64,000 nucleotides of DNA from Anammoximicrobium sp032229885 (GCA_032229885.1 JAVYAJ010000193.1:1-64000), one strand, 5' to 3'; positions 1 to 9,338 are shown, numbered from the stretch's first letter. Numbers and translations: made by a program. Notes: a model not told the origin generated them from the letters alone.

Positions 1-51
1 CCCACGGCTGCCCAACGCCCACGGCTGCCCAACGCCCGCGATTGCGCAACG
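1..51. repeat. 17-bp tandem repeat, three copies
   Basis: Two identical 17-bp units (1-17 and 18-34, beginning cccacggctg) are followed by a diverged third (35-51). All three end in caacg. The array may begin before the window. It lies in the leader region of the first gene; no function is inferred. Confidence 0.8.
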
Positions 52-164
52 CCCCCGCGGCCGCGCCGGCTCGCGCGGCAAACAGGTCGACGGGCTCTTG
101 CGTGAGATCCTGTCGTATGTCACCCTGAGTCCATGTGTCACCCTGAGGCGAGGAGGCATCAACC

Positions 165-1562
165 ATGAAGATGATATCGCTGATCGTTCACGCACTGCTC
201 GCGTTTGTGGTCGCCGCCACGGGGTTTGCGGCGGACAACGTCGCGCCAGCCGCGCCGTGGCGGGCGGGATTCGGACGTCGCGTCATCACGCCGTCGACGC
301 CCGTCTGGCTGGCCGGGTACGGGTCGAAACGTGTTCCGGACGGCAAGCTGCATGACCTATGGGTCAAAGTGCTCGCGCTGCAGGCGGCGGACGGCAAGCG
401 GGTGGTCCTCGCCACGACCGACCACATGGGCATGTCGAAGACGGTCTATGAAAGCCTGTTCGCCGCGGTAAAGCAAAGATTTGGACTCGATCGATCCGAG
501 TTCATGTTGACGTTTTCTCACAACCATTGCGGTCCGGTCCTCAAGGACGACCTGGTCGACTACTATCCGCTGGACGATCAGCAGCGCCAGTTGGTCGCCG
601 AGTATTCAGACTGGATGGCCGGCCAGGTGGTCGAGGCGATCGCCGACGCGTTGGCCGATCTTCGGCCGGCCGAACTGAGTCGTGGCGAAGGCAAGTGTAC
701 GTTTGCCGTCAATCGACGTGAGAACACCGAGGCGGACGTGCCGCGTCTGCTGGCCGAGGGCAAACCGCTGCGGGGCGTCGTCGATCATTACGTGCCGGTT
801 CTGGCGATCAAGGACGCGGACGGCAAGCTGCGCGGCGTTCTGTTCGGCTATGCCTGCCATCCGACCACGCTGTCGTGGACCACGTGGTGCGGCGACTATC
901 CGGGCTTTGCGCAGCTCAACCTCGAGGGAAACCATCCCGAAGTCAACGCGCTGTTTTTCAACGCCTGTGGCGGCGACCAAAACCCGATTCCTCGACGCCG
1001 AGTCGAGTTTTGCGAACAGTATGGCAAGATGTTGTCCAATGCGGTCGAGGAGGTGCTTGCGCGGCCGATGCAGCCGATTCGGGGCGAGCTGCGGTCGGCT
1101 TTCGAGTTCGTCGACTTGGCCTATGACGAGCTTGTGACGCGCGACAAGCTGGAACCGATCGCCCAAGGCGGCAGCGCGCTGCACGCTCGGTGGGCCAAGC
1201 GGATGCTGCAGATGATCGCCGACGGCGTGGTCTTTCCAACTTCGTATCCGTATCCCGTTCAAGCCTGGCGAATCGGCGACCAGTTGCTGCTGATCGGGAT
1301 CGGCGGCGAGGCCGTTGTGGATTACTCGCTGCGCTTCAAACGCGAGTTCGGCCCGGGCACATGGGTCTGCGGTTATGCCAACGACATGGCGGCCTATATC
1401 CCCTCGCGGCGCGTCTGGGAAGAAGGCGGCTACGAAGGCGGACCGCACCTCGACGAATACGGTCGTCCCGCTTGGCGGTGGGCCGGCGATGTCGAAGATC
1501 GTATCGCACAGTCCGTACAGCGTGTCGTGAACCGCGTCCGCGCAACGCCGGAGCCGCGCTGA
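165..1562 (+). CDS. Neutral/alkaline ceramidase-like secreted hydrolase
   Basis: This 465-residue protein has an N-terminal signal peptide (hydrophobic residues about 4-20, Ala-rich cleavage region). It resembles the N-terminal catalytic domain of neutral/alkaline non-lysosomal ceramidases. Visible family motifs are the early ITPSTPVWLAGYG segment, the SHNHCGP histidine motif near residue 125, CHPTTL near 231 and NACGGDQNP near 267; these His/Gly-rich motifs contain the zinc-site residues in the family. It is shorter than full ceramidases and lacks their C-terminal immunoglobulin-like domain, as is common in planctomycete homologues, so the true substrate may not be ceramide. The ATG is preceded by AGGAGG with 8-nt spacing. 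It is probably exported and monocistronic. Confidence 0.8.
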   Translation: MKMISLIVHALLAFVVAATGFAADNVAPAAPWRAGFGRRVITPSTPVWLAGYGSKRVPDGKLHDLWVKVLALQAADGKRVVLATTDHMGMSKTVYESLFAAVKQRFGLDRSEFMLTFSHNHCGPVLKDDLVDYYPLDDQQRQLVAEYSDWMAGQVVEAIADALADLRPAELSRGEGKCTFAVNRRENTEADVPRLLAEGKPLRGVVDHYVPVLAIKDADGKLRGVLFGYACHPTTLSWTTWCGDYPGFAQLNLEGNHPEVNALFFNACGGDQNPIPRRRVEFCEQYGKMLSNAVEEVLARPMQPIRGELRSAFEFVDLAYDELVTRDKLEPIAQGGSALHARWAKRMLQMIADGVVFPTSYPYPVQAWRIGDQLLLIGIGGEAVVDYSLRFKREFGPGTWVCGYANDMAAYIPSRRVWEEGGYEGGPHLDEYGRPAWRWAGDVEDRIAQSVQRVVNRVRATPEPR

Positions 1563-1918
1563 GGCGGAGATCGCGCTGGGGCTGAAATCGCACTCGAGTT
1601 GCGATCGCGCCGGCGTTGAGATCGCGGTGAGAACGAATCTCGTCACCCCGATCACTCGCTGCAAAGATCTTGAAATCGGCGTGTCTGGATGGTAACGTGA
1701 ACACGTCGTCTGAACACGTCGTCGCGAGAACGCGCGGCGCAGCACAGATGCGCAGGCAGGATTTCGAGCCATGTTCCGCTTGTCGTTTCCAATCCGCACG
1801 ACTTTCGACCCACGCTCGGGTTCGCGAGCCGTCGCCGGAAAAGATCGTGTACTGTCTGTTGTTGAATTCTTCTCTGCTTTTCTAAGTCGAACCAGCTCGT
1901 GCTGGTGGGAGGTGATGT
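1563..1918. other. Intergenic, no gene seen
   Basis: No supported reading frame. Just before the next gene is a short hairpin (ccagc-tcgt-gctgg, about 1893-1906). It abuts the strong GGAGGTGAT ribosome-binding site at 1908-1916 and could modulate access to it. Confidence 0.5.
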
Positions 1919-2956
1919 ATGAGACTCGGATCGAGGTCAAAACACGTTGACCGGACGCAGCCAGCCGGCTTTACGCTGGTCGAACTGCTCGTAGTGATCG
2001 CCATCATTGGGATCCTGGTCGCCTTGCTGCTGCCCGCGATTCAGGCGGCTCGCGAAGCGGTCCGTCGCACGCAGTGCAGCAACAATCTGAAGCAGCTTGC
2101 CCTGGCGCTGCAGAACTATCACGACACCCACAACTGTTTCCCGCCGAACGCGATGCCGCCCCCTGCATTGCCGCCTGATGTCAAGGTGCATCGCCAGCCA
2201 TCCTGGTTCGTTCGCATCCTGCCTTACATCGAGCAGGGTTCGGTCTACGACCAGCTCAGCTTTAGCGGCGTCGACTGGTCGCTGCAGCACGGGGTTTATC
2301 CGCATTGGGAAGTCCTGCAATCCGTGCGGATCTCGATGTTGAACTGTCCCACCAGCCCGCTGCCCAAAGAGGCGGCGCAGAGCACCCGCAGCCTGACGCC
2401 CGGCGCGCCCGCGACGATCTATCTCCAAATGACCAACTATGTCGGCATCGGCGGCACGTATCTGCGCGGCAGCGATCTGGCGGATTACCCGACGCCCAGC
2501 GTCGGCGGGTATGGCGGTGGCAGGACGACGTTCAACGGCGTGGTGGTCTACGCCGGACCGGGCCGCGAACCCGCGGCGGTGCCGCGGATCATCGATGGAA
2601 CGAGCAACACGCTGTGCATCGGCGAACAGTCCAGCTATTATGTTAACGACCTGGGAGGTCAGAGCGATTGGCGAGCGTGCAATCATGATGGCCGCACGTG
2701 GTCCTGCGGAGCCGGCGGCGAGACCGATTGGTGGCTCAATACGACGATCGTCCGTTACCCCATCAACTACAACGGTACGCCGACCGAGGCCGACGCCGGA
2801 TATCGTCGGCACACGATCATTCGCTCGGCTCATGCCGCCGGGGCGAATCTGGCGTTGGCCGATGGATCGGTGCGTTTCATCTCCGACGGAATCGATTTCA
2901 CCACGTGGATGCGTTTGTGCGACCGCGAGGACCGCTCGACGGTCGGCGACTTCTAA
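1919..2956 (+). CDS. DUF1559 pseudopilin-like protein (H-X9-DG)
   Basis: A 345-residue member of the large planctomycete DUF1559 family. The N-terminus is a type IV pilin/type II pseudopilin methylation motif, GFTLVELLVVIAIIG at about residues 17-31, followed by the hydrophobic helix. The conserved NLKQLALALQNYHD segment follows at about 59-72. The C-terminus carries the family H-X9-DG motif (AHAAGANLALADG, about 311-323). Such proteins are thought to be processed by a prepilin peptidase and displayed at the cell envelope; their role is unknown. The start is fixed by a strong GGAGG Shine-Dalgarno with 6-nt spacing. No pilus assembly genes are adjacent. Confidence 0.93.
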   Translation: MRLGSRSKHVDRTQPAGFTLVELLVVIAIIGILVALLLPAIQAAREAVRRTQCSNNLKQLALALQNYHDTHNCFPPNAMPPPALPPDVKVHRQPSWFVRILPYIEQGSVYDQLSFSGVDWSLQHGVYPHWEVLQSVRISMLNCPTSPLPKEAAQSTRSLTPGAPATIYLQMTNYVGIGGTYLRGSDLADYPTPSVGGYGGGRTTFNGVVVYAGPGREPAAVPRIIDGTSNTLCIGEQSSYYVNDLGGQSDWRACNHDGRTWSCGAGGETDWWLNTTIVRYPINYNGTPTEADAGYRRHTIIRSAHAAGANLALADGSVRFISDGIDFTTWMRLCDREDRSTVGDF

Positions 2957-3212
2957 CGCGTCGTCGAAACAAGGCATTGGCGGGCGCAACCGCGCTCAGC
3001 GCCCCAGGATTGCGCCTGCTGGTGATGGGAGCGATGCTTCGCGCGGGCAGCAATGCCCGCGCGAACGTCACGTGCGGGAGAGGTGGACCGAAATCCGTCG
3101 TGTGGGGTTTCACTCTCAGCCGCGTGAAGTATCCGAGAGAATCGAGTCGCGACGAAGCACCGGTCGTGTAAGACCGGCATCTGTGATGGCGCCGTGCCGA
3201 GGAGAACTGGCC

Positions 3213-3656
3213 GTGAAGCGGAATCTGCGTCAGGAACGGACTGAGGAGCGGAACAGGGCGAACGCGAGAGGATGGCTGCTGATTGGGGTTATTGCGGCCG
3301 GGCTCGCGGGCTGTGGCGGCGCGAGTGGGCCACCGCTGGCAAACGTCGCCGGAACGGTCACGCGCGACGGCCAACCAGTGGCCGACGCGGACGTGATGTT
3401 CATGCCCGAGCATGGCGTGCCTTCTTCGGGAAAGACCGATTCGGCCGGCCATTTCACCTTGAAGTTCAACGACGGCCGACCGGGCGCCGTGCCCGGCAAA
3501 CATCGTGTCCTGATCACGGTCCCCGGCACGCCGTTGCCGCCGCCCACGCCCGACGCGGTCATGCCCACGGACATCAAACCACCGGGCGAGTTTCGAAAAG
3601 AGGTCGAAGTTCCCAGCGCGGGCGCCAGTGATCTGAAGATCGAAATCGGCACGTAG
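3213..3656 (+). CDS. Small carboxypeptidase-regulatory-like lipoprotein
   Basis: A 147-residue predicted lipoprotein. The GTG start was chosen because cgaggag lies 8 nt upstream; the frame is open far upstream, but that part has no protein character. A basic N-region is followed by a hydrophobic stretch ending in the lipobox LAGC (about residues 32-35). The rest is one Ig-like carboxypeptidase regulatory domain, with VAGTVTRDGQPVADADVMF and later GKTDSAGHFTL and PGKHRVLITV. This layout is very common in planctomycetes, often near DUF1559 genes as here. Likely periplasmic or cell-surface; exact role unknown. Confidence 0.8.
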   Translation: MKRNLRQERTEERNRANARGWLLIGVIAAGLAGCGGASGPPLANVAGTVTRDGQPVADADVMFMPEHGVPSSGKTDSAGHFTLKFNDGRPGAVPGKHRVLITVPGTPLPPPTPDAVMPTDIKPPGEFRKEVEVPSAGASDLKIEIGT

Positions 3657-3682
3657 GCAACGTGCGCCGCGGCGAAAGATCG

Positions 3683-3730
3683 CGGCGGCGAAAAGTCACG
3701 GCGGTGAAAAGTCGCGGCGGTGAAGACGCG
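3683..3730. repeat. 16-bp tandem repeat, three copies
   Basis: Three adjacent 16-bp units of the form cggcggYgaaaagtcR (3683-3698, 3699-3714, 3715-3730, the last diverged) lie in the spacer after the lipoprotein gene. Nothing else is seen between 3657 and 3951. Confidence 0.7.
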
Positions 3731-3951
3731 ACGCAGCGCTGCAGTGTCGCAGTCTCGCACCGCTCGGTGCGTCGCGCTGATCGACCGCCACCCGAACGAG
3801 TCTCGTGCGATCGTCGATTCGATTCGCCCGCCGGCGTGACGCAGTAGACGGCGTCAGAACCCGTCCTGGAAACGCCTCCGCCGCCTGGGCCGCCCGCACA
3901 ATGGTCGAGAAACCGGCGCAGATGCGGGACCGAGTTGGCGGTCTTGCGGCA

Positions 3952-5307
3952 CTACGAATCGGCCGTCGCCCGCTCGATGCCGTGCTCGACGGCGGCGCAG
4001 ATCCGATCGAGTTCTTCGAGAGTGATGGCCAGAGGCGGCATGATTACGACGACGTTGCCCAGCGGCCGGAGCCAGACGCCTTCGGTTCGTGCATGGTCGC
4101 AGACGCGATAGCCACGCTTTTCGGCCCAAGCATAAGGCTGCTGACGCGCCCGATCCTGCGCCAATTCCACGCCGGCCATCAGCCCGCACTGGCGCACATC
4201 GCCGACGTGAGGATGCGCGGCCAGACGCGAAAGGTGTTCGGCCAAGCGATCGATCTTGGGCTGCAACGTGGCCAGCGTTTGTTCGTCGTCGAAGACGTCG
4301 AGCGTGGCGAGCGCTACGGCGGCCGCCAGCGGGTTGGCGCTGTACGTGTGGCCGTGATAAAACGTGCGGCTCGCGGCGTAGGTTCCGAGAAACGCCTGCC
4401 AGATCGCGTCGGTCGCCAAGGTCGCCGACATGGGCAGATAGCCGCCGGTCAACCCCTTGCCCAGGCACAGCAGGTCGGGGACGACCTGTTCGTGCTCGCA
4501 CGCGAACATCCGACCGGTGCGGCCGAATCCGGTGGCGACTTCGTCCGCGATCAGCAACACGCCATACCGGCGCGTCAAATCGCGCACGCCGCGGAGAAAT
4601 CCGGGCGGGTGCGTGACCATGCCCGCCGCGGCTTGGATCAACGGTTCGATGACCACGGCTGCGATCTGGGCATGCTGCTGGGCTAGCACCGCCTCGAGGC
4701 CGGCCAGATAGTGAGCCGCCGCCCGCTGGCGCGTCACGCCGCGGGGCAAACGGTAGCAGTCCGGCAGGGGCAGGCGAATGACATCGAACAGCAGCGGACG
4801 GAACATCTCGTGAAAGCGAACCACGCCGCCGACGCTGACGCTGCCCAGCGTGTCGCCATGATAGGCCTCGTGAAAGGCGACGTACTTCGTCTTGTCGGGC
4901 TGCGGATTGGGGCATTGGCGCCAGTATTGAAACGCCATCTTGAGCGCCGCTTCGACCGCCGACGATCCGTCGCTGGCGAAGAACACGTGGCGCAAACCGG
5001 GCGGGGCCAGTTCGGTCAGCCGCTTGGCGAGCCGAACCGTGGTCGGGTTGGATAGGCCCAGCGAGGTGACGTGGGCGACCCGGTCCAGTTGCTCGCGGAT
5101 CGCCTGATCCAGCCGCGGGTGACCGTGGCCGTGGATGTTGCACCACAGATTGCTGACGCCATCCAGATACTGGCGTCCGTCGATGGCCGTCAGCGTACAG
5201 CCGCGAGCGCGTTCGATCAGCAGCGGCTCGTACTCGGCCATCTGGGTGAACGCGTGCCAGACGATCTCGCGGTCCCAGACTTCGAGCTGATCCTGCGCAG
5301 CGGTCAT
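3952..5307 (-). CDS. bioA: Adenosylmethionine-8-amino-7-oxononanoate aminotransferase
   Basis: Biotin-pathway PLP enzyme that transfers the amino group of S-adenosylmethionine to 7-keto-8-aminopelargonate, giving 7,8-diaminopelargonate. It is about 451 residues, normal for BioA. Visible features are the N-terminal WHAFTQM substrate-site segment, the class III aminotransferase [12 protein letters not shown] region, [15 protein letters not shown] with the PLP-binding Asp, and the Schiff-base lysine in [13 protein letters not shown] lies two codons upstream, but the ATG at 5307 forms a 4-bp ATGA overlap with the upstream gene's stop, so translational coupling is likely. No other bio gene is in the window. 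Confidence 0.92.
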   Translation of the reverse strand: MTAAQDQLEVWDREIVWHAFTQMAEYEPLLIERARGCTLTAIDGRQYLDGVSNLWCNIHGHGHPRLDQAIREQLDRVAHVTSLGLSNPTTVRLAKRLTELAPPGLRHVFFASDGSSAVEAALKMAFQYWRQCPNPQPDKTKYVAFHEAYHGDTLGSVSVGGVVRFHEMFRPLLFDVIRLPLPDCYRLPRGVTRQRAAAHYLAGLEAVLAQQHAQIAAVVIEPLIQAAAGMVTHPPGFLRGVRDLTRRYGVLLIADEVATGFGRTGRMFACEHEQVVPDLLCLGKGLTGGYLPMSATLATDAIWQAFLGTYAASRTFYHGHTYSANPLAAAVALATLDVFDDEQTLATLQPKIDRLAEHLSRLAAHPHVGDVRQCGLMAGVELAQDRARQQPYAWAEKRGYRVCDHARTEGVWLRPLGNVVVIMPPLAITLEELDRICAAVEHGIERATADS

Positions 5308-5594
5308 GACCACTCTACGACAACGGACTGGCCGGCGCGGATTCCCAGCATCAGGCTCGCGCTCTCTCCGACGATTTCCAGGTGCAGGAAACCGTCGTCC
5401 GCGAGAACGGCCAGAAAGGTCATTTCGGGCTCGGTGTGATTCGACGGATACAGGCCTTGCGTAAAGTGCTCGTCACACCGAACCAACGTCCGCACGTCGC
5501 GCGGCGCATCGCGCAGTTGGTCGACAGTCAGATCGGTGATCAAGCTGCCTGAACCGGTGACTGCGGTCACACGGCCTTGAATTCTTCCAGCCAC
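5304..5594 (-). CDS. Stand-alone SAM-hydroxide adenosyltransferase C-terminal-like domain
   Basis: A 96-residue protein resembling only the C-terminal beta-barrel domain of the SAM hydroxide adenosyltransferase (DUF62, fluorinase/chlorinase-like) family. It has the SGSLITDLTVDQL segment, matching the family's FGNLITNI strand, and the terminal LEIVGESASLMLGIRAGQ region. The N-terminal catalytic domain is absent here. The GTG start (5594) is chosen over an upstream frame extension because GGGAGG lies 7 nt before it. It is first in an operon with bioA and overlaps it by 4 bp. BioA consumes SAM, so a SAM-binding accessory role is possible but is inference. Confidence 0.6.
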   Translation of the reverse strand: MAGRIQGRVTAVTGSGSLITDLTVDQLRDAPRDVRTLVRCDEHFTQGLYPSNHTEPEMTFLAVLADDGFLHLEIVGESASLMLGIRAGQSVVVEWS

Positions 5595-5624
5595 AGGAAT
5601 TCCTCCCTTTTTACGCAAGGCCGC

Positions 5625-5653
5625 ATTCTAGATAATTTATCGGCAACCGCCAA
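5625..5653 (-). promoter_or_regulatory. Predicted sigma70-type promoter for the bioA operon
   Basis: Read on the minus strand: -35 TTGGCG, a 17-nt spacer, then -10 TAGAAT. The -10 ends 30 bp before the GTG of the first gene. Predicted from sequence only. Confidence 0.5.
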
Positions 5654-5857
5654 CTATACGGTCCGCAGGTCGGCACGATCGCGCGAACAGCGCAGCTCGG
5701 GCGAGAAAGACGGATCGAGGTTCGTCAATTGTCTGTCGAGCGGCGCCGACGGGGATTATTTTCGAACGGCAAGTTGGCGACAATGCGGGGGCACGGCGAA
5801 CGTCGTGCGGCACGGCGGCGGGCGGCGAGGGCAAGTAGCCGACGGGACGGCCGTTTC

Positions 5858-5863
5858 TATAAT
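5858..5863 (+). promoter_or_regulatory. Possible -10 box for the iron operon
   Basis: A perfect TATAAT lies 40 bp upstream of the DtxR-family gene in an otherwise GC-rich spacer. No convincing -35 box is visible 16-18 nt upstream, so an activator or another sigma factor may be used. The spacer 5595-5902 is a divergent promoter region with no gene. Confidence 0.35.
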
Positions 5864-5902
5864 GCTTTGTTTTGTCTTTCCCCAACGTTTGGATCGAGAA
5901 GC

Positions 5903-6949
5903 ATGTCACCGGCAATCAACCTGGCAGTCGCCACGGCCATCGGGCTGGGGCTGGCGCTGGCGCTCCGCCCGCGGACCGGCTGGGTGTGGCGCTGGCTGCG
6001 CAGCCGACGGGCGACGGAACGAGCGCGGATCGAAGACGCCCTAAAGCACCTGTACGAATGCGAGTACGCGCGGATTCCGGCCACGTTGGACAGTCTGGCG
6101 GGCGCGCTCGAGGTCGGGCGCGACGAAGCCGCGCGGCTGGTCGCCCGACTCGAATCCCTGGATCTGTTGACCTCCGAACGCCGCCGACTGGCGTTGACGC
6201 CCGAAGGCTGTAGCGACGCCTTGCGCGTGATCCGGATCCACCGGCTGTTGGAAAGCTATCTGGCCGAGAAAACGGGCATCGACGAGGTGGAATGGCATCG
6301 CCAGGCCGACCAGTTGGAACATCATGTCACCGCCGAGGAGGCCGAAGCCCTATCGGCTCAATTGGGCAACCCCCGCTTCGACCCGCACGGCGATCCGATC
6401 CCGACCAGCGACGGCGCGATGCCCGTCCGCCACGGCATGCCGCTGACGGACCTGCGGCCGGGCGCCGTGGCGCGGATCGTTCACGTCGAGGACGAGCCCG
6501 ACGAAGTCTACGCCCAGTTGGTCGCGGCCCGCTTGTCGCCCGGCGTCCGAATCCGCGTCCTGGACGCCAAGCCCGAGCGGATCCGCATCGAGGCTCAGTT
6601 CCAAGAACACGTGCTGGCGCCCGTGGTCGCCGCGAACCTGACTGTCGAACCACTCAGCGACGTCGCCGAGCCGCTCGTGTCGGACAGCGCCCTATCGTCG
6701 CTGGTCGTGGGCCAGCAGGCGACGGTGATCGACATCTCGCCGACCTGCCGCGGCGCCGAGCGCCGCCGCCTGCTGGACCTGGGGGTCGTCCCGGGCACCG
6801 TCGTCCGAGCCGAGCTGCGCAGCGCGGGCGGCGATCCGGTCGCCTATCGGATCCGCGGGGCGGTAATCGCGCTGCGCAACGCGCAGGCCGATCTGATCCT
6901 GGTCAAGCGACACGCGACGGCGACGGACGCGGCCGGGACAAGGGTGTGA
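5903..6949 (+). CDS. Membrane-anchored DtxR-family regulator with FeoA-like domains
   Basis: A 348-residue predicted metal-dependent regulator. Residues about 4-19 form an Ala/Leu-rich hydrophobic segment followed by Arg-rich flanks, suggesting an N-terminal membrane anchor. A DtxR-like winged helix (about 45-105) and a helical dimerisation/metal domain with HRLLESYLAEKTG and HVTAEEAEAL follow. Two SH3-like FeoA segments come next, about 184-258 and 270-340, the second being the clearer (VVGQQATVIDI, LLDLGVVPGTVV). The start at 5903 is the ATG preceding the hydrophobic segment. Its stop is one base from feoB, so this gene probably supplies both iron regulation and FeoA function. Confidence 0.8.
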   Translation: MSPAINLAVATAIGLGLALALRPRTGWVWRWLRSRRATERARIEDALKHLYECEYARIPATLDSLAGALEVGRDEAARLVARLESLDLLTSERRRLALTPEGCSDALRVIRIHRLLESYLAEKTGIDEVEWHRQADQLEHHVTAEEAEALSAQLGNPRFDPHGDPIPTSDGAMPVRHGMPLTDLRPGAVARIVHVEDEPDEVYAQLVAARLSPGVRIRVLDAKPERIRIEAQFQEHVLAPVVAANLTVEPLSDVAEPLVSDSALSSLVVGQQATVIDISPTCRGAERRRLLDLGVVPGTVVRAELRSAGGDPVAYRIRGAVIALRNAQADLILVKRHATATDAAGTRV

Positions 6950-6950
6950 G

Positions 6951-9203
6951 ATGATGGACAACCCCGCCGTCACGCCGTCCGGCGAGTCCCGGATGCACAA
7001 TCGAGCGCAGCTAGTGCGGATGGGCATCGACGTCGCCGCGTCCGACTATGTCGTCGCGCTGGCAGGCAATCCGAACGTCGGCAAGAGCACGGTGTTCAAC
7101 AGCCTCACCGGCCTGCACCAGCACACGGGCAACTGGCCCGGCAAGACCGTCACCCGGGCCGAGGGCGGCTTCGAATTCGCCGGACGGGCGTACAAACTGG
7201 TCGATCTGCCCGGGACCTATTCGCTGTTGGCGACCAGCGCGGACGAGGAGGTGGCGCGGGACTTTCTGTTGTTCGGGCGGCCCGATGTGACCATCGTCGT
7301 GGTCGATGCGTGCCGTTTGGAGCGAAACCTGAATCTGGCGCTGCAGGTTCTGGAAATCACGGATCGCGTGACCATCTGTCTCAACTTGATGGACGAGGCG
7401 GCTCGCCGCGGGATCATCGTCGATAGTGCACGACTGGCCGAGGAACTCGGCGTGCCGGTGGCGCCGACGGCGGCCCGGCGAAACGAGGGCATCGGCGGTT
7501 TGTTGCGACGCCTGAACGCCGTCGCCTCGGGCCAATTCGTCTGCCAACCGCGCCGCGCGGGCGCCTTGAGCCCGTCGCTCAAACGGGTCGTCGATGAATT
7601 GTCCGACGTCGTTGCCAGCGCCATTCCCGATCTGCCGAATCCGCGGTGGGTCGCGCTGCGGCTGCTGGACCACGACGAACGAATCAGCCAGGCCCTGTCG
7701 AGTGGCGAGCTGGGCGACCTGGGCCGCGCCAAAATCGTCGAGGGGGCGGCGGCGAATCACTCCGCGCGGCGCGCCGCGGCGCGCCGCGCCGCCGACGAGA
7801 TCCTGGCCCGGGCGGATCGGCTGCGTTGGCAGGCCGGACCGGACTTCCATCAAGCGCTGGTCGAGGGGATTTACGTCGAAGCGGCGGCGATCGCCGACCG
7901 CGTCGTGCGGCGCGACGAAACGCGGCGCAGCGCCGACTGGGATCACAAGCTGGATCGGTTGTTGACCAACCGCTGGACGGGCTTCCCCATCATGCTGGCC
8001 ATGCTGGCCGGTGTGCTGTGGCTGACCGTGACCGGGACCAACGCACCCTCGGCCATGCTGTTCGACCTGCTGCTGGGCGTCGTCCACCCGGCGCTCAAAT
8101 CGGCCGCGGCCGCCATCGGTCTCCCGTGGTGGCTGGACGGGATCCTGATCGACGGCCTGTACCTGGCGACCGCCTGGGTGGTCTCGGTCATGCTGCCACC
8201 CATGGCGATCTTTTTTCCGTTGTTCACGTTGCTCGAGGATTTCGGCTATCTGCCGCGGGTGGCGTTCAACATGGACAAAATGTTCCAGCGGTGCGGCGCG
8301 CACGGCAAGCAGGCGCTGACCATGTGCATGGGCTTCGGATGCAACGCGGCCGGAGTCGTCGCCACCCGCGTGATCGACAGCCCTCGCGAACGGCTGATCG
8401 CGATCCTGACGAACAACTTTTCGCTGTGCAACGGTCGCTGGCCAACGCAGATCCTGATCGCCACCATCTTCCTGGGCGCGCTGGTCCCGCCGTATCTGTC
8501 GGGCGCGGTCGCCACCGCGGCGGTCGCCGGGGTCGCCATGCTGGGCATGGCGAGCATGTTCCTGGCGTCCTGGTTCCTGTCGCGGACGGTCCTGCGAGGC
8601 GAGCCATCGTCGTTTCACCTCGAGTTGCCGCCGTATCGGCCGCCTCGACTGTGGCAGACCTTGTACACGTCGGTGATCGACCGCACGATCTTCGTGCTGT
8701 GGCGAGCGGTGGTGTTCGCCCTGCCCGCGGGCGTCGTCATCTGGCTGATCGCCAACATTCATCTGGGCGGATGGTCGCTTGCCCAGTGGGCGATCCAGGG
8801 GCTGAATCCGCTCGGAGCGCTGATCGGTTTGAATGGCGTGATTCTCTTGGCTTACGTCGTGGCGATTCCGGCCAACGAGCTGGTGATCCCCGCCGTGTTG
8901 ATGTTGACGGCCCTGTCGGTGGGGATGACCGGCGTCGGGGCGGGGGCGGGCGTGATGTTCGAGGCCGATTCCGTCGAGACGACCGGCCAGATCCTGCGCG
9001 ACGGCGGCTGGACGCTGTTGACCGGCGTGAACCTGATGCTGTTCAGCCTGTTGCACAACCCGTGTTCGACGACGATCTATACGATCTGGAAAGAGACGGC
9101 CAGCGCCAAGTGGACCCTGCTGGCGACGCTGATGCCCGTGGCCCTGGGCGTGACGACGTGCTTTGTGGTCGCGCAGATCTGGCGCCTGGTCGCGGGTGGT
9201 TGA
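6951..9203 (+). CDS. feoB: Ferrous iron transporter B
   Basis: A 750-residue FeoB-type Fe(II) transporter. The N-terminal G domain has GNPNVGKS (G1), the GNWPGKTV region, DLPG (G3) and NLMD (G4, normally NxxD). It is followed by a helical linker and a polytopic membrane core with hydrophobic segments from about residue 345 to the C-terminus. The core contains the Cys-bearing GFGCNAAGVVATR motif near residue 464 and CNGRWP shortly after. It probably forms an operon with the regulator one base upstream; no separate feoA or feoC follows. Length is normal for FeoB. Confidence 0.92.
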   Translation: MMDNPAVTPSGESRMHNRAQLVRMGIDVAASDYVVALAGNPNVGKSTVFNSLTGLHQHTGNWPGKTVTRAEGGFEFAGRAYKLVDLPGTYSLLATSADEEVARDFLLFGRPDVTIVVVDACRLERNLNLALQVLEITDRVTICLNLMDEAARRGIIVDSARLAEELGVPVAPTAARRNEGIGGLLRRLNAVASGQFVCQPRRAGALSPSLKRVVDELSDVVASAIPDLPNPRWVALRLLDHDERISQALSSGELGDLGRAKIVEGAAANHSARRAAARRAADEILARADRLRWQAGPDFHQALVEGIYVEAAAIADRVVRRDETRRSADWDHKLDRLLTNRWTGFPIMLAMLAGVLWLTVTGTNAPSAMLFDLLLGVVHPALKSAAAAIGLPWWLDGILIDGLYLATAWVVSVMLPPMAIFFPLFTLLEDFGYLPRVAFNMDKMFQRCGAHGKQALTMCMGFGCNAAGVVATRVIDSPRERLIAILTNNFSLCNGRWPTQILIATIFLGALVPPYLSGAVATAAVAGVAMLGMASMFLASWFLSRTVLRGEPSSFHLELPPYRPPRLWQTLYTSVIDRTIFVLWRAVVFALPAGVVIWLIANIHLGGWSLAQWAIQGLNPLGALIGLNGVILLAYVVAIPANELVIPAVLMLTALSVGMTGVGAGAGVMFEADSVETTGQILRDGGWTLLTGVNLMLFSLLHNPCSTTIYTIWKETASAKWTLLATLMPVALGVTTCFVVAQIWRLVAGG

Positions 9204-9282
9204 GGGCGGTCGAGGGCCGTTGGATTGCTGGCTGGCGCGGTTCGTGCGGCGGTCGAGCTTGTCGCGACTGCGTGGGTAGTTG

Positions 9283-9338
9283 TCAGTAGTCAGTAGTCAG
9301 TGGTCAGTGGTCAGTGGTCAGTGGTCAGTGGTCAGTGG
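9283..9338. repeat. Heptanucleotide tandem repeat TCAGTRG, eight copies
   Basis: Eight contiguous 7-bp units: two TCAGTAG followed by six TCAGTGG. They lie in the spacer between the convergent feoB and RNase R genes. The copy number is likely variable by slippage. Not CRISPR: there are no spacers. Confidence 0.95.

Noticed and set aside
606..1940. Long minus-strand frame of 444 codons opposite the ceramidase-like gene
   Set aside because: It lies opposite a gene with family motifs, a signal peptide and a ribosome-binding site. It is Arg-rich and is an ordinary GC-rich antisense shadow.
7011..9056. Minus-strand frame of 681 codons opposite feoB
   Set aside because: It is His/Gln/Arg/Asp-rich, as expected for the antisense of a membrane protein in GC-rich DNA, and has no motif. 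feoB is clearly coding.
7646..9289. 547-codon plus frame overlapping feoB
   Set aside because: An out-of-frame shadow with Arg/Gly/Asp-rich composition and no start signal.
9283..9338. CRISPR array
   Set aside because: The heptamers are directly adjacent with no spacers; the same applies to the 9-bp units at 50965-51027. No cas genes are present.
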